From Fimenecus sp964557975 (GTDB lineage Bacteria; Bacillota; Clostridia; Oscillospirales; Acutalibacteraceae): a stretch of 45,047 nt of DNA. The notes below the pieces were generated by a model, which was not told the origin of the DNA, searched no databases, and saw nothing but the letters and a program-made list of their open reading frames with translations. Numbering within the stretch: the first letter of the stretch is position 1; the number at the start of each line of letters is the position of its first letter. The position numbers were made by a program, and so were the translations under genes. Where the stretch lies: contig CAZLCG010000012.1 of assembly GCA_964557975.1 (NCBI GenBank), positions 1-45,047 of the forward strand, given 5' to 3'. Positions 7,368 to 15,500 of the stretch are shown here, one piece after another.

Positions 7368-8690
7368 TTACCGCGCTTCTCCGAGCTGCTGCATCGTTAC
7401 CTCTTCCTTAGCGTACTGCGATAGGTATTTATCCTGATAATAATTTTCGTTATGCGTTGCCATAGAACCGTCTGTTGAAATTTCAATAACCTTACAGCCT
7501 CTTTGCGTGCCGAGCTTGGAAATCCCGCTGTATGCGAGATAGTCAACGCTCATACCGTAGTTTAGGTCGATACCCTTATAGTTAACCGAAAAGTTATTCA
7601 AGTGGTCGTGACCGCAGAAAACGGAATCCGTACTGCCTAATTCGAGCATGGTTTCAAAAAGATTATCGTCGTTCATTCCGCAGTAAACAATCTTACCGCT
7701 TTCGCCCGCGGTACCGTAGTTATATTTTACGTTTTCGGTGTCGGTATATCCGTTGCCGACGTATTCGTTCCATGCGTCGCGGTATTCGGTAAGCGGTATG
7801 TGCATAAACACCGAGGTTTTGACGGTTGAAAATTTCGAGTATTCGACGGCTTTTAGGGAGGGCATATTGCTTATGGTTTCCTCATTCCTTTTTGAAAGCT
7901 CGGCAACAGTATTTTTGTACCATTCGATCTGATTGTCATGGATATTGTCATAGTGCCAGAAAATTCCGAAAATGTCATAGCCTATGTATGAATGTGAATC
8001 CATGAGAATAAACGAGCGGGTAATAATGTTATCGGAGTTTACAACATTGAATACCTGATTGCCGACGCCGTCAACCTCTTCGGGTCCCGCCTGCAATAAG
8101 CAGTGGGGATAAGCTCCGCTCGAATAAAACTCGGTTAAATCTTCTCTCGAATAGAAGCTGTATGACTCGGTATCGTGGTTCCCGTAGCATACGGTCCAAT
8201 AAACGCCGAGGGACTCCATAAGCTCTGCGAACAGACCTGCGCTTGATTTGTTGTTAAGTGTTCCCGCCTGAAACGGAACGGGGTAGGCAATATCGCCTGT
8301 AACTATAACAAAATCGGGCTTTTCGGCGGTTATCATAGCGGCGACCGCGTTGAGCGCCATAGAATCCTTATTTGTCGAAAGATAACCGCCGCCTATATGT
8401 ATGTCGGTTAACTGCAAAACCTTTAATTCCTTATCGGTATGAATGTTCCAGCAACCGTTTGAGTAGTTTTCAAAAACGGGTACGTCGGAAGCATTAACGG
8501 CGGCAAAGGATTTCGCTTTTTCCTTGTTCGCGCTAAGACTTATTGCCGTGATAACCGCCGTAACGGCAATATAGGCAATAATAATGCACAGAATTACCGC
8601 CGTAACCTTTAAAAAGATCCTGCCCCTTTTTTTCTTCGGCTTTTCGGCGATTTCGCTTACATTTGAGCTTTTATGTGATTTTTGGCTCAT
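7368..8690 (-). CDS. Membrane-anchored calcineurin-like metallophosphoesterase
   Basis: A basic N-terminus and one membrane helix (about residues 26-52) place the catalytic domain outside the cell. The metal-binding blocks of the calcineurin-like fold appear in order: TDIHIGG (D96, H98), GDIAYP (D133), YGNHD (N171, H172), MHIP (H298) and CGHDH (H362, H364). All expected ligands are present, so the enzyme should be active on a phosphoester, but the substrate is unknown. The gene overlaps the upstream CDF transporter gene by 20 bp and precedes the nucleoside phosphorylase by 11 nt. An external phosphatase next to a nucleoside phosphorylase could be involved in nucleotide scavenging; that is inference. 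Confidence 0.9.
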   Translation of the reverse strand: MSQKSHKSSNVSEIAEKPKKKRGRIFLKVTAVILCIIIAYIAVTAVITAISLSANKEKAKSFAAVNASDVPVFENYSNGCWNIHTDKELKVLQLTDIHIGGGYLSTNKDSMALNAVAAMITAEKPDFVIVTGDIAYPVPFQAGTLNNKSSAGLFAELMESLGVYWTVCYGNHDTESYSFYSREDLTEFYSSGAYPHCLLQAGPEEVDGVGNQVFNVVNSDNIITRSFILMDSHSYIGYDIFGIFWHYDNIHDNQIEWYKNTVAELSKRNEETISNMPSLKAVEYSKFSTVKTSVFMHIPLTEYRDAWNEYVGNGYTDTENVKYNYGTAGESGKIVYCGMNDDNLFETMLELGSTDSVFCGHDHLNNFSVNYKGIDLNYGMSVDYLAYSGISKLGTQRGCKVIEISTDGSMATHNENYYQDKYLSQYAKEEVTMQQLGEAR

Positions 8691-9540
8691 TATTACCTCC
8701 GAACGATAAATATATTTGGGAATCGATATTTTCTTTAATTTTATTTTTTATTTCGTCGCTTAACTCTATCATTTGTTCAGTACTTTCACATTGTGAAACA
8801 ATTTCGGCGGTAAAAATCTTTGTTTCACCGTAAACGTGGCACTGAACGCTTTTTACTTCAAGAACACCGTCGGTTTCTTTTATAATATTATAAGCCTTAT
8901 CGCAGTACCCGTCGTTTCGTTTTCCTATCAGCTTTTTGCACGATGAAACAAGGGATTTAAATCCGCTTATGATGATGACTGCCGAAACCGCCAGACCCGT
9001 CACCGAATCGATAGCATAACCGAGGATGCTTGTAAGAGTAAAGGATATGACGATACAAGCCGAAACGAAAAAGTCAAGGATACTGTCAACGCTCATATTT
9101 TTAATAATTTCAGACGGCGCTTTTTTATTGAACGCTCTTAAAAGCACAGCCGTAAAAAGCTTTACTGCGGCGGCTGCGGCTATAACGAAGGCATATTTTG
9201 ACGAATACCAAACGGGGACGGGATATATAAATCTTTGAAGAGATGAATAAGCAAACGCCGCGCCCGTAATAAAAATGACTGCGGAAAGCACGCAGTTGAC
9301 AAGCTCCTCTATTTTTCCGTAGCCGTAAGGAAATTCGGGATTAGGGCTTGCCGAGGCAATTTTAAGCCCGACGATTGTCAGCGCGCATATCGCTGAATCG
9401 GCAAGGCTGTTAAGAGAATCAACATATATGCTTATACTGTTTGATGAAATCGCGGCATACAGCTTTACAAAAAACAGAATTAAATTTATAAGCAGTACCG
9501 AAAAACAGACGATACCGCGTTTTTTCTCAATGCTTTTCAA
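8671..9540 (-). CDS. Cation diffusion facilitator (CDF) family transporter
   Basis: This 289-residue protein has about six hydrophobic segments followed by a C-terminal cytoplasmic domain (from about residue 205, with GVLEVKSVQCHVYG). The layout is that of CDF divalent-cation/proton antiporters. The helix 2 and helix 5 metal-site motifs, usually His-xxx-Asp or Asp-xxx-Asp, read Asn44-xxx-Asp48 and Asn148-xxx-Asp152 here. This hints at a non-zinc substrate. It is the first gene of the packed minus-strand run and overlaps the metallophosphoesterase gene by 20 bp. The family call is firm; the transported ion is open. Confidence 0.9.
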   Translation of the reverse strand: MKSIEKKRGIVCFSVLLINLILFFVKLYAAISSNSISIYVDSLNSLADSAICALTIVGLKIASASPNPEFPYGYGKIEELVNCVLSAVIFITGAAFAYSSLQRFIYPVPVWYSSKYAFVIAAAAAVKLFTAVLLRAFNKKAPSEIIKNMSVDSILDFFVSACIVISFTLTSILGYAIDSVTGLAVSAVIIISGFKSLVSSCKKLIGKRNDGYCDKAYNIIKETDGVLEVKSVQCHVYGETKIFTAEIVSQCESTEQMIELSDEIKNKIKENIDSQIYLSFGGNNEPKIT

Positions 9541-9601
9541 TAAAAATCACACTCTTTTTAAAAGAAAACACCGTTTGTTTTAATTTTAAAAGCGGTTCGT
9601 T

Positions 9602-10288
9602 TCATACGTCTTTATGACGCACCCTTGACTCCGCTTTCATAAGGAAAGCATATATAGGCTTTATTTTCAAGAAATCGTTTCCGACCTTTTCGGCAAGAAC
9701 CTTTGTGTCGCCGAAAAGCAAGCTGAAATCCTTACTTTCGGCAATAAAGCACACTGTCTTGCGGTTGAGCCAGTCAAGATCCTTTTCTTTAGCGCCGGAG
9801 AAGCGGTTTCTCTTGTAGCTCTCCCCGTCAAGAAAAAACGTATTCTGACTGTCAAATGCCTTTCTTGCCGAGATATATGCTTTGTCGCCTTTAAGTATAA
9901 GTTCCCTGATAGCCTCCATACTGTCTGCGCTCGCCTTGTAATAGCCGCACCCGTAGCTAAAGCCTCTCGGTGAGAAATCAAAATAGAAGCAGGGGTAGCC
10001 CTCGTAAATACCCTTACCGTGCATAAAAACAGTCCATACGTTATCACGGAAAATTGTTTTATCCTTGGTAAAGCGGGTGTCACGGTATATTCTCGAAATC
10101 TTTTTCGGACTGCACAGAAGCGTGGGATCGATCTCTTCAATATACGGCTCCATATTTGCTATGAAATCCTTAAAAGGCTCTGTCACAAGCTTTTTGTGAA
10201 GTTCTTTATGTTCCTGATACCAAACTTTGCTGTCCTTTATCCTGTTCTCAAAAAGAAAATCCAGCGCCTGAGGGGTTATATTAGACAT
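9602..10288 (-). CDS. DUF2461 family protein
   Basis: This 228-residue soluble protein matches the DUF2461 (TIGR02453) pattern. The N-terminal motif is LDFLFENRIKDSKVWYQEHK, followed by the conserved ISRIYRDTRFTKDKTIFRDN block and a FSPRGFSYGCGYY segment. The biochemical function of the family is not known. It lies about 60 bp upstream of the CDF gene on the same strand. A ribosome site lies before the ATG, and the intergenic region to the M28 peptidase holds the divergent regulation. Nothing odd is seen in length or reading frame. Confidence 0.9.
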   Translation of the reverse strand: MSNITPQALDFLFENRIKDSKVWYQEHKELHKKLVTEPFKDFIANMEPYIEEIDPTLLCSPKKISRIYRDTRFTKDKTIFRDNVWTVFMHGKGIYEGYPCFYFDFSPRGFSYGCGYYKASADSMEAIRELILKGDKAYISARKAFDSQNTFFLDGESYKRNRFSGAKEKDLDWLNRKTVCFIAESKDFSLLFGDTKVLAEKVGNDFLKIKPIYAFLMKAESRVRHKDV

Positions 10289-10423
10289 TTAATTACATCC
10301 TTATTTTATATTCAGACAAGTGCAAGCGGATTTTTCCGTCCTTCGCTGAAAACAGTAATGTTCAACAGCAGAAAAACATAATATGATATTCGCTTAGCTT
10401 ACAATGAAAATATAGCATAAAAA

Positions 10424-10455
10424 TTGTTGAAATTCAACAATAACCATGCTAAAAT
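10424..10455 (+). promoter_or_regulatory. Promoter with palindromic operator for the M28 peptidase gene
   Basis: TTGAAA (10427-10432), a 17-nt spacer and TAAAAT (10450-10455), with a TG one base upstream of the -10, form a strong sigma-A promoter. A perfect inverted repeat with 9-bp arms (ATTGTTGAA-A-TTCAACAAT, 10423-10441) covers the -35 box. This is the position expected for a repressor operator. Confidence 0.65.
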
Positions 10456-10484
10456 ATTAAATATTATTCTAAGGAGGAATGGAA

Positions 10485-11726
10485 ATGGATTTAAAAAAGG
10501 TAATGGACAGAAAAGACGAAGCCGCGCAGTATATGATAGATGAAATTACTCATATATGCAAGGACTTTGAAACGAGAAGCCCCGGCACTAAGGGTGAGGA
10601 GCAGGCTTGCGAGTATATGGCGGGCGTGCTTAAAGACTTGGGCTGTGAAAGGGCGGACGTTGAAAGCTTTAAGGAGAACCCCGGTTCTTTCTTCGGCTGG
10701 ATTTATTTTACAATAACAGCTGTCCTTGTCGGCATTATCACGTTCTTTACCGTAAGCCCTCTTATTTCGATTATTTTGATAGTTTTCGGGCTTGTAATCG
10801 TCCTTTTGGAATTTGGTTTTTATAAAAAGGCGGTTGACCGTTTCTTCCCCGAGCTTACAGGGCATAATGTAACGGCTACAAAAAAGCCGAAGGGCGAGGT
10901 TAAACGCCGTATATTCTTTAACGGTCACCCCGACGCCGCTTGGGAATGGCCCGTTAACTATAAGCTCGGCGGCGTAGGCTTTGAAGCGCACGCTGTCCTC
11001 TGCGGCGTAGGCGCGGTTTATTACATAGCTGTTTCCGTTATTGCTCTTGCGCAGAACGGCTTGAAATTCGGTTTGATTGACACAGACTCTTTTGCCTGCA
11101 CGCTCGGTCTGTGGGGACTTATCTTTGTTCCGTTCCTTGTAGGACTTTATTGGATGTGGAACAAGAACCGCATAGTTGACGGCGCAAACGATAATCTTTC
11201 GGGCTGCTATATGGGTATCGCAATTCTCAAAGCTCTTAAGGATGAGGGCGTTGAATTTGAAAACACCGAGGTAGGCGTTATCCTTTCAGGCTCAGAGGAA
11301 GCGGGGCTTCGCGGCGCAAAGGCTTGGTGCGAGGCTCACAAGGGCGAATTTGACGATGTTCCCACATTCATCATTTCCTATGATACAATTCACGACCCGA
11401 AATACCTTATGACCAATTACCGCGACCTTAACGGTACGGTAAAGGCGGACAAGGATGTTTCAGACTTGTTTATGGAAGCGGCTCAGGCGGCGAATATTCC
11501 CTGCAAAAAGGGGTGGGTTCCTCCGCTCGGCGGCGCAACGGATTCCGCGGCGTTTGCACAGGCGGGCTTCCGCGCGACGGGCGTTACGGGTCTTAACCAC
11601 AAGCTTGAGGATTATTATCATACAAGACGGGATACATACGACAATATGAACGCAGAAGGTCTTGCAAATTGCTTTGCCGCGTCTGTTAAAGCGCTCGAAA
11701 TGTTTGATAACGGCGCAAAGCAGTAA
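10485..11726 (+). CDS. M28-family zinc peptidase with transmembrane segments
   Basis: This is a di-zinc aminopeptidase of the M28 type. Metal and catalytic residues can be seen in order: FNGHPDAAWE (His near 148), VDGANDNLSG (bridging Asp), SGSEEAGLRGAKAW (catalytic and metal Glu), ISYDTIHDP (Asp) and TGLNHKLEDYYHTRRDTYDN (final His). Between the N-terminal helical part and the catalytic strands lies an inserted pair of hydrophobic segments (about residues 70-112), and further ones lie near 170-190 and 207-226. The protein is therefore probably membrane-embedded, unlike classical secreted M28 enzymes. I chose the ATG at 10485 because AAGGAGG ends 7 nt before it; the ATG at 10479 is only 1 nt away. 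A terminator follows the gene. Confidence 0.88.
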   Translation: MDLKKVMDRKDEAAQYMIDEITHICKDFETRSPGTKGEEQACEYMAGVLKDLGCERADVESFKENPGSFFGWIYFTITAVLVGIITFFTVSPLISIILIVFGLVIVLLEFGFYKKAVDRFFPELTGHNVTATKKPKGEVKRRIFFNGHPDAAWEWPVNYKLGGVGFEAHAVLCGVGAVYYIAVSVIALAQNGLKFGLIDTDSFACTLGLWGLIFVPFLVGLYWMWNKNRIVDGANDNLSGCYMGIAILKALKDEGVEFENTEVGVILSGSEEAGLRGAKAWCEAHKGEFDDVPTFIISYDTIHDPKYLMTNYRDLNGTVKADKDVSDLFMEAAQAANIPCKKGWVPPLGGATDSAAFAQAGFRATGVTGLNHKLEDYYHTRRDTYDNMNAEGLANCFAASVKALEMFDNGAKQ

Positions 11727-11792
11727 TTTGTAATGAATACCGCTTTGCGGGCTTTATAAGCAAACGGCTAACGCTTAAAATTTAACAGGCTT

Positions 11793-11834
11793 AAAAGCGC
11801 GGAACTCCGAGAGTGTTCCGCGCTTTTCTTTTAA
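11793..11834 (+). terminator. Terminator of the M28 peptidase gene
   Basis: A perfect 13-bp stem (AAAAGCGCGGAAC with GTTCCGCGCTTTT) with a 9-nt loop is followed by a T-rich tail. Confidence 0.85.
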
Positions 11835-11882
11835 TGTATTGAGTAACCGCTCTGACCCTGTAGGGAAAGTGAAACAACAGGT

Positions 11883-12027
11883 AACTGTTTTTGAAAGTGT
11901 ACACCTTTTCAGTTTCCGTTGTGCAAAGGGATTTTTCAATTCAATCCTTTTCCGCTCCCTCTGTGAGGGAGCTGTCACGAAGTGACTGAGGGAGTTTTCA
12001 GGGCGGCGCGGTTAAGGACGCCGCGCC
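11883..12027 (-). repeat. Degenerate copy of the MITE-like element
   Basis: About 95 bp here, read on the minus strand, are roughly 80% identical to 21875-21965. The shared parts are the GAAAGTGTACACC, CAATTCAATCC and CTCCCTCTGTGAGGGAG segments. One end (12004-12027) is a 24-nt GC-rich sequence nearly identical to the terminal repeat of the fuller copy. The other terminal repeat is missing and the interior is shorter. Confidence 0.65.
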
Positions 12028-12063
12028 CCGCGCACAAATGAAATTTGCGTACAAAACAAGACA

Positions 12064-12087
12064 GGCGCAAGGAGCTGCCCTTGCGCC
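12064..12087 (-). terminator. Hairpin downstream of the DUF4037 gene
   Basis: A perfect 9-bp stem (GGCGCAAGG with CCTTGCGCC) has a 6-nt loop. On the minus strand it is followed by a T-rich, interrupted tail, and it lies about 57 nt beyond the gene's stop. Confidence 0.5.
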
Positions 12088-12143
12088 GTACGTTGAAGCG
12101 GTCGATTTTAAAATGGATTACTTAGATTACCGCGCGTCTTTAT

Positions 12144-13085
12144 TTACACCGCCGCAAAGATATTCATATTTCTTATATTGGAATCGGATATTTTATCGTT
12201 TACCGAATATGCATGCTTTTCGAGGTCGCCGCAGACTGCTTTTGTAAGCTCCTTTTCCTGCAATTCGGATATAACCTCGGAAGCGATTTCCTCAACGGTA
12301 TAATATTTCTTTTCGGCGTTTTCGTCGCTGTCGCCGCCGAAAAGCAGGGAGGACAGTCTGCCGTAATAAACATTTTGCCCGTCAATTTCCCTAAGCGCCC
12401 TGAAGCTCCACTTGTAATAAGGCATATATCGGTTGTTGAGAAGAAAAACGGTTTTCATGGCGGCGTTTACAAACTCATAAAGAGCAAGCTGCGCCGCTTC
12501 CTTCTCGCCGTGCTTTATTGTGCGCGCGTAGTTGTACTGCCCCGACTGCGCCATCAAAAGAAGATTGCCCGCAAGCTTTTTGAGCCTTACATCCTCGGGG
12601 CATTTTTTCAGCGAATTGCGAATGCCCGTAAACTCGCCGTAATTGTCAAGGAATACTTCGCCGTCAGTCGCTTCAAAAAGCGCGTATTCGGGAATTCTGA
12701 ACCAGTCCTCAACGGAATGAAGCCCGTCGCTTGAACCGGTTTTTTCAAGATAAAAATCAGCGGTTCTGATAACTCCGTTTCGGCTGCCGCCGACGGGCGA
12801 AACAGCCTGACGCTTTACGCCCATATATTCCTTGGGCAGCTTTGCGTACGCCCTTTCCAAGAGAAAGGCTGTTCTGCGGTCAACAACCTCCTCCGACGGC
12901 AGAAAAATGCAAAACCCCGGTTCAAAATCGTGGTCGCGCGAAATCTCGTCATCAAAGCCGTAATGCTCGGAACCGCTTCCGACAAAGCCTGCCGCCAGAT
13001 ACGGCAGGACCTCCGAAAAATCACTTTCAAGCATAGGTTTGCCGTATTCCTCAAAATATCCCTTTGAAAGTTCAAGTCCGTTCAT
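12144..13085 (-). CDS. DUF4037 protein with nucleotidyltransferase-like fold
   Basis: The signature of DUF4037, a nucleotidyltransferase-superfamily domain, is clear: GSGSEHYGFDDEISRDHDFEPG at about residues 38-59, where the Gly-Ser and the Asp-x-Asp elements suggest a catalytic metal site. The rest is helical, with a conserved-looking GQYNYARTIKHGEK segment and a YYKWSFRALRE segment. The activity is unknown. The open frame extends further upstream, but the extra residues are arginine-rich shadow sequence of the TPR gene. I start at ATG 13085, where an AGGGAGA ribosome site lies 5 nt before it. This start overlaps the 3' end of the TPR gene by 14 bp, so the two are translationally coupled and probably work together. 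Confidence 0.85.
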   Translation of the reverse strand: MNGLELSKGYFEEYGKPMLESDFSEVLPYLAAGFVGSGSEHYGFDDEISRDHDFEPGFCIFLPSEEVVDRRTAFLLERAYAKLPKEYMGVKRQAVSPVGGSRNGVIRTADFYLEKTGSSDGLHSVEDWFRIPEYALFEATDGEVFLDNYGEFTGIRNSLKKCPEDVRLKKLAGNLLLMAQSGQYNYARTIKHGEKEAAQLALYEFVNAAMKTVFLLNNRYMPYYKWSFRALREIDGQNVYYGRLSSLLFGGDSDENAEKKYYTVEEIASEVISELQEKELTKAVCGDLEKHAYSVNDKISDSNIRNMNIFAAV

Positions 13086-13899
13086 AAATCTCCCTCGCAC
13101 GTTTTGATAATTCCCGTTCATATAAGAAGCAGCCGTAATACCCGAATGTCCCTGCGCATTTTTCGCAGACAAAGGCATAATTGCCGTCCCTCGGGAGCGT
13201 TTCGGTATTGAGAAGCGACATCGCCTTTTCGAGGTATTCCCGAATTTCCTCCTCGCCGTCCTCAGCGCCCTTTTCCGCGCATACCAAATCCGCCATGTTG
13301 CAGTAGGTAACAGCTTCCTCGGGCTGACCGTTTTCAACGCCTGACATAATTTTAAGCGCTTTGTTAAAAAGCTCACCGGCTTCGCTGAATTTTTTCAGCG
13401 ACATAAGGCAAATGCCGAAATTGTTATAAAGACCCGCGAGCCTCGCGTCGTTTCCGCTGAGCTTTTCTTCATAAATTTCAGCGGCGCTTTCATAAAGCGG
13501 CAAAGCCTTTTCAAACCGCTTAAAGGCGCAGAAGCCGGTAGCGCAGTTGAGATAAGTCGTTCCGACGGTAACAGTGCCCGAAAATTCGCCGTTTTCGCAG
13601 AGAGATAAAACTTCATCTATTGCCGAAAGACATTCTTTTTCTTTGCCTGTTTTGCGGTATATACCAACCTGCTCGTTTAATACGGAGAGCCTTCCGCGCA
13701 AATCTCCCGCCGCAACCGCTTCATCATACCAGTATTTTAAGAGCCTTTGACCGCTTTCGTAGTCGTTTCGGCTTAAAAATTCATCAAGCTTTTCAATAAC
13801 CCTGCCGATCGGGACAGGCGAAGCAGACGAGCGCATATTAAGCGGACAGCAAGGCTCTTGATAATCCTCTTTCCTTACAAAATCGCTGTTTTCTTCCAT
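13072..13899 (-). CDS. Tetratricopeptide-repeat protein
   Basis: This 275-residue soluble protein is built of TPR-like helical hairpins. Examples are LYESAAEIYEEKLSGNDARLAGLYNN, SLKKFSEAGELFNKALKIM and YCNMADLVCAEKGA, with typical AxxLY, NNFG and A-L spacing. It probably acts as a protein-binding partner. Its 3' end overlaps the DUF4037 gene by 14 bp. The two frames could be one fused protein split by a frameshift, but the downstream frame has its own ribosome site, so I treat them as two coupled genes. It starts 75 nt after murC on the same strand and may be cotranscribed with it. Confidence 0.82.
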   Translation of the reverse strand: MEENSDFVRKEDYQEPCCPLNMRSSASPVPIGRVIEKLDEFLSRNDYESGQRLLKYWYDEAVAAGDLRGRLSVLNEQVGIYRKTGKEKECLSAIDEVLSLCENGEFSGTVTVGTTYLNCATGFCAFKRFEKALPLYESAAEIYEEKLSGNDARLAGLYNNFGICLMSLKKFSEAGELFNKALKIMSGVENGQPEEAVTYCNMADLVCAEKGAEDGEEEIREYLEKAMSLLNTETLPRDGNYAFVCEKCAGTFGYYGCFLYERELSKRAREIYERT

Positions 13900-13974
13900 A
13901 TGTATCTCCTTAATTTTTTTCGCAAAGCCCTTGTAAGCCGATAGGGCGTTACGGGGAAGCCGCCGAGATTATTT

Positions 13975-15357
13975 TTATTCCGACAGCTTTTTTATCATAA
14001 TTTTTGCCGCTTTGTAAATATCGCCGCAGCCGAGCGTCAAAACAATGTCGCCTTCCTCTGCGTTTTTAAGCACATAGTCCGCAACCTCGTCAAAGGTGTT
14101 GAACCATACGCTGTCGGGTATCTTTTCGGCAAGCTGAGAGGTGTATACGCCGTAGGTATTTCTTTCCCTCGAGCCCATAATCTCGGTCATAACGCATCGG
14201 TCGGGAATTTTAAGAACCTCGGCAAAATCATCCATAAGCATATAGGTTCTTGAGTAGGTAAACGGCTGAAATACCGCCCAAACTCTGTTGCGGCGCAATT
14301 TCATTGCCGCTTCAAGCGTAACCCGAAGCTCCGCAGGGTGATGAGCGTAGTCGTCAAAGAAGGTAATTCCCTTGTATGTGCCGAGCATTTCAAAACGTCT
14401 GCCCGCGCCGCCGAATGCTTCAAGCCCCGATTTGCATTTTTTAAAGTCCGCGCCCGAATTTATTGCCGCCGCAACAGCCGCAAGGGCGTTCAATATATTG
14501 TGAAGCCCGGGTACTTTAAGCGTAATTGTTCCGAGAGCCTCTTTTTTATGCATAACGGTGAATTTGTAAAACGCGCCCCCGACAGCTTCAATATCCTCGG
14601 GATAATAATCGTTTTGCTCGCTGTAACCGAAGGTAACGGTCTTTTTGCCGTTCAAATCGGCGTTCTCGATTGCGGTAAGCGTGTTTTTGTCGTCGCCGTT
14701 ATAAATTACGGCTTTTGAGGCCATTGACGCAAATTCGGTAAAGCTCCTTATAAGGTTTTCGAGCGTTTTGAAATAATCGAGATGATCCTCGTCAATGTTA
14801 AGAATGACCGCAACATCAGGGGATAGGTCAAGAAAGGTGTCCGCAAATTCACATGCCTCGCATACAAAATTTTCGGTTTTGCCGACCCTGCCGTTGGAGT
14901 TTATAAGCGGTAATTTGCCGCCGATTACGGCGGACGGGTCCAAGCCCGCCTCAAGCATAATCTGCGTAAGCATAGAGGTCGTTGTCGTTTTGCCGTGAGT
15001 GCCGCAAACGCCGATACAGTTTTTGTACATTCTTGAAATTGCGCCGAAAAGCTTTGAACGCTCAAAGGTTGGTATGCCGCTTTCTTTCGCGGCGACAAGC
15101 TCAGGGTTATCGTTTAAAAGAGCCGCGGTGTAGACAATCATTTCTGCGCCCTTTATGTTTTCCGCCTTCTGCCCCATTGCGACGGGAATACCGAGGTTGC
15201 GGATTCTCTGAAGCGTGTCGCTTTCGTTGTTATCGGAGCCCGAAAGCTCGTAGCCCTCGCTGTGCAGAATTTCGGCAAGCGGACACATACCGCTTCCGCC
15301 TATACCTATAAAATGTATTCTTTTTACTTCTTTTAAAAGCGTGTCAATATCTTTCAT
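13975..15357 (-). CDS. murC: UDP-N-acetylmuramate--L-alanine ligase
   Basis: MurC adds L-alanine to UDP-MurNAc in the cytoplasm, the first amino-acid step of peptidoglycan stem synthesis. The N-terminal Rossmann region has HFIGIGGSGM (about residues 15-24), the ATP loop reads GTHGKTTTT (Lys123), and AHHPAE follows in the C-terminal domain. The 460-residue length is normal. I chose ATG 15357 because translation from there starts just before the conserved IHFIGIGG segment and has GAAAGG upstream. The further 17 residues of the open frame have no family match. The gene is not in the dcw cluster but about 17 kb from it, on the opposite strand. Confidence 0.96.
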   Translation of the reverse strand: MKDIDTLLKEVKRIHFIGIGGSGMCPLAEILHSEGYELSGSDNNESDTLQRIRNLGIPVAMGQKAENIKGAEMIVYTAALLNDNPELVAAKESGIPTFERSKLFGAISRMYKNCIGVCGTHGKTTTTSMLTQIMLEAGLDPSAVIGGKLPLINSNGRVGKTENFVCEACEFADTFLDLSPDVAVILNIDEDHLDYFKTLENLIRSFTEFASMASKAVIYNGDDKNTLTAIENADLNGKKTVTFGYSEQNDYYPEDIEAVGGAFYKFTVMHKKEALGTITLKVPGLHNILNALAAVAAAINSGADFKKCKSGLEAFGGAGRRFEMLGTYKGITFFDDYAHHPAELRVTLEAAMKLRRNRVWAVFQPFTYSRTYMLMDDFAEVLKIPDRCVMTEIMGSRERNTYGVYTSQLAEKIPDSVWFNTFDEVADYVLKNAEEGDIVLTLGCGDIYKAAKIMIKKLSE

Positions 15358-15443
15358 ATAATTTCGCCTTTCAGTGTCGTATACAATATTACATATATTA
15401 TATTGCATATTTCGGAAAATTTAAACCTATTTTTTTATTTATC

Positions 15444-15471
15444 ACAATAAAAGTTTTTTATTCATAGTATG
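15444..15471 (+). promoter_or_regulatory. Possible sporulation (sigma-K/E-like) promoter for dpaAB
   Basis: CATAGTATG at 15463-15471 resembles the CATAnnnTA -10 element of mother-cell sigma-K promoters, and an AC dinucleotide lies 17 nt upstream. The dpaAB genes are mother-cell sporulation genes in related bacteria. The match is short and may be chance. Confidence 0.3.
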
Positions 15472-15500
15472 GTGTGTAGAATTAAGGCGGAGGTAAGCAT

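Larger units (their letters stand above)
11727..12143. other. Intergenic region: two terminators and a repeat copy
   Basis: This 417-bp gap between two convergent genes holds the M28 gene terminator, a degenerate copy of the MITE-like element, and a terminator hairpin serving the DUF4037 gene. I see no credible coding region; the short frames here lack ribosome sites and overlap hairpins. Confidence 0.7.

Noticed and set aside
13086..13376. N-terminal extension of the DUF4037 frame
   Set aside because: The residues are arginine-rich and are the shadow of the TPR gene; a ribosome site supports the start at 13085.
15358..15408. Longer murC start
   Set aside because: The extra 17 residues have no family match, and the ATG at 15357 leads straight into the conserved N-terminus.
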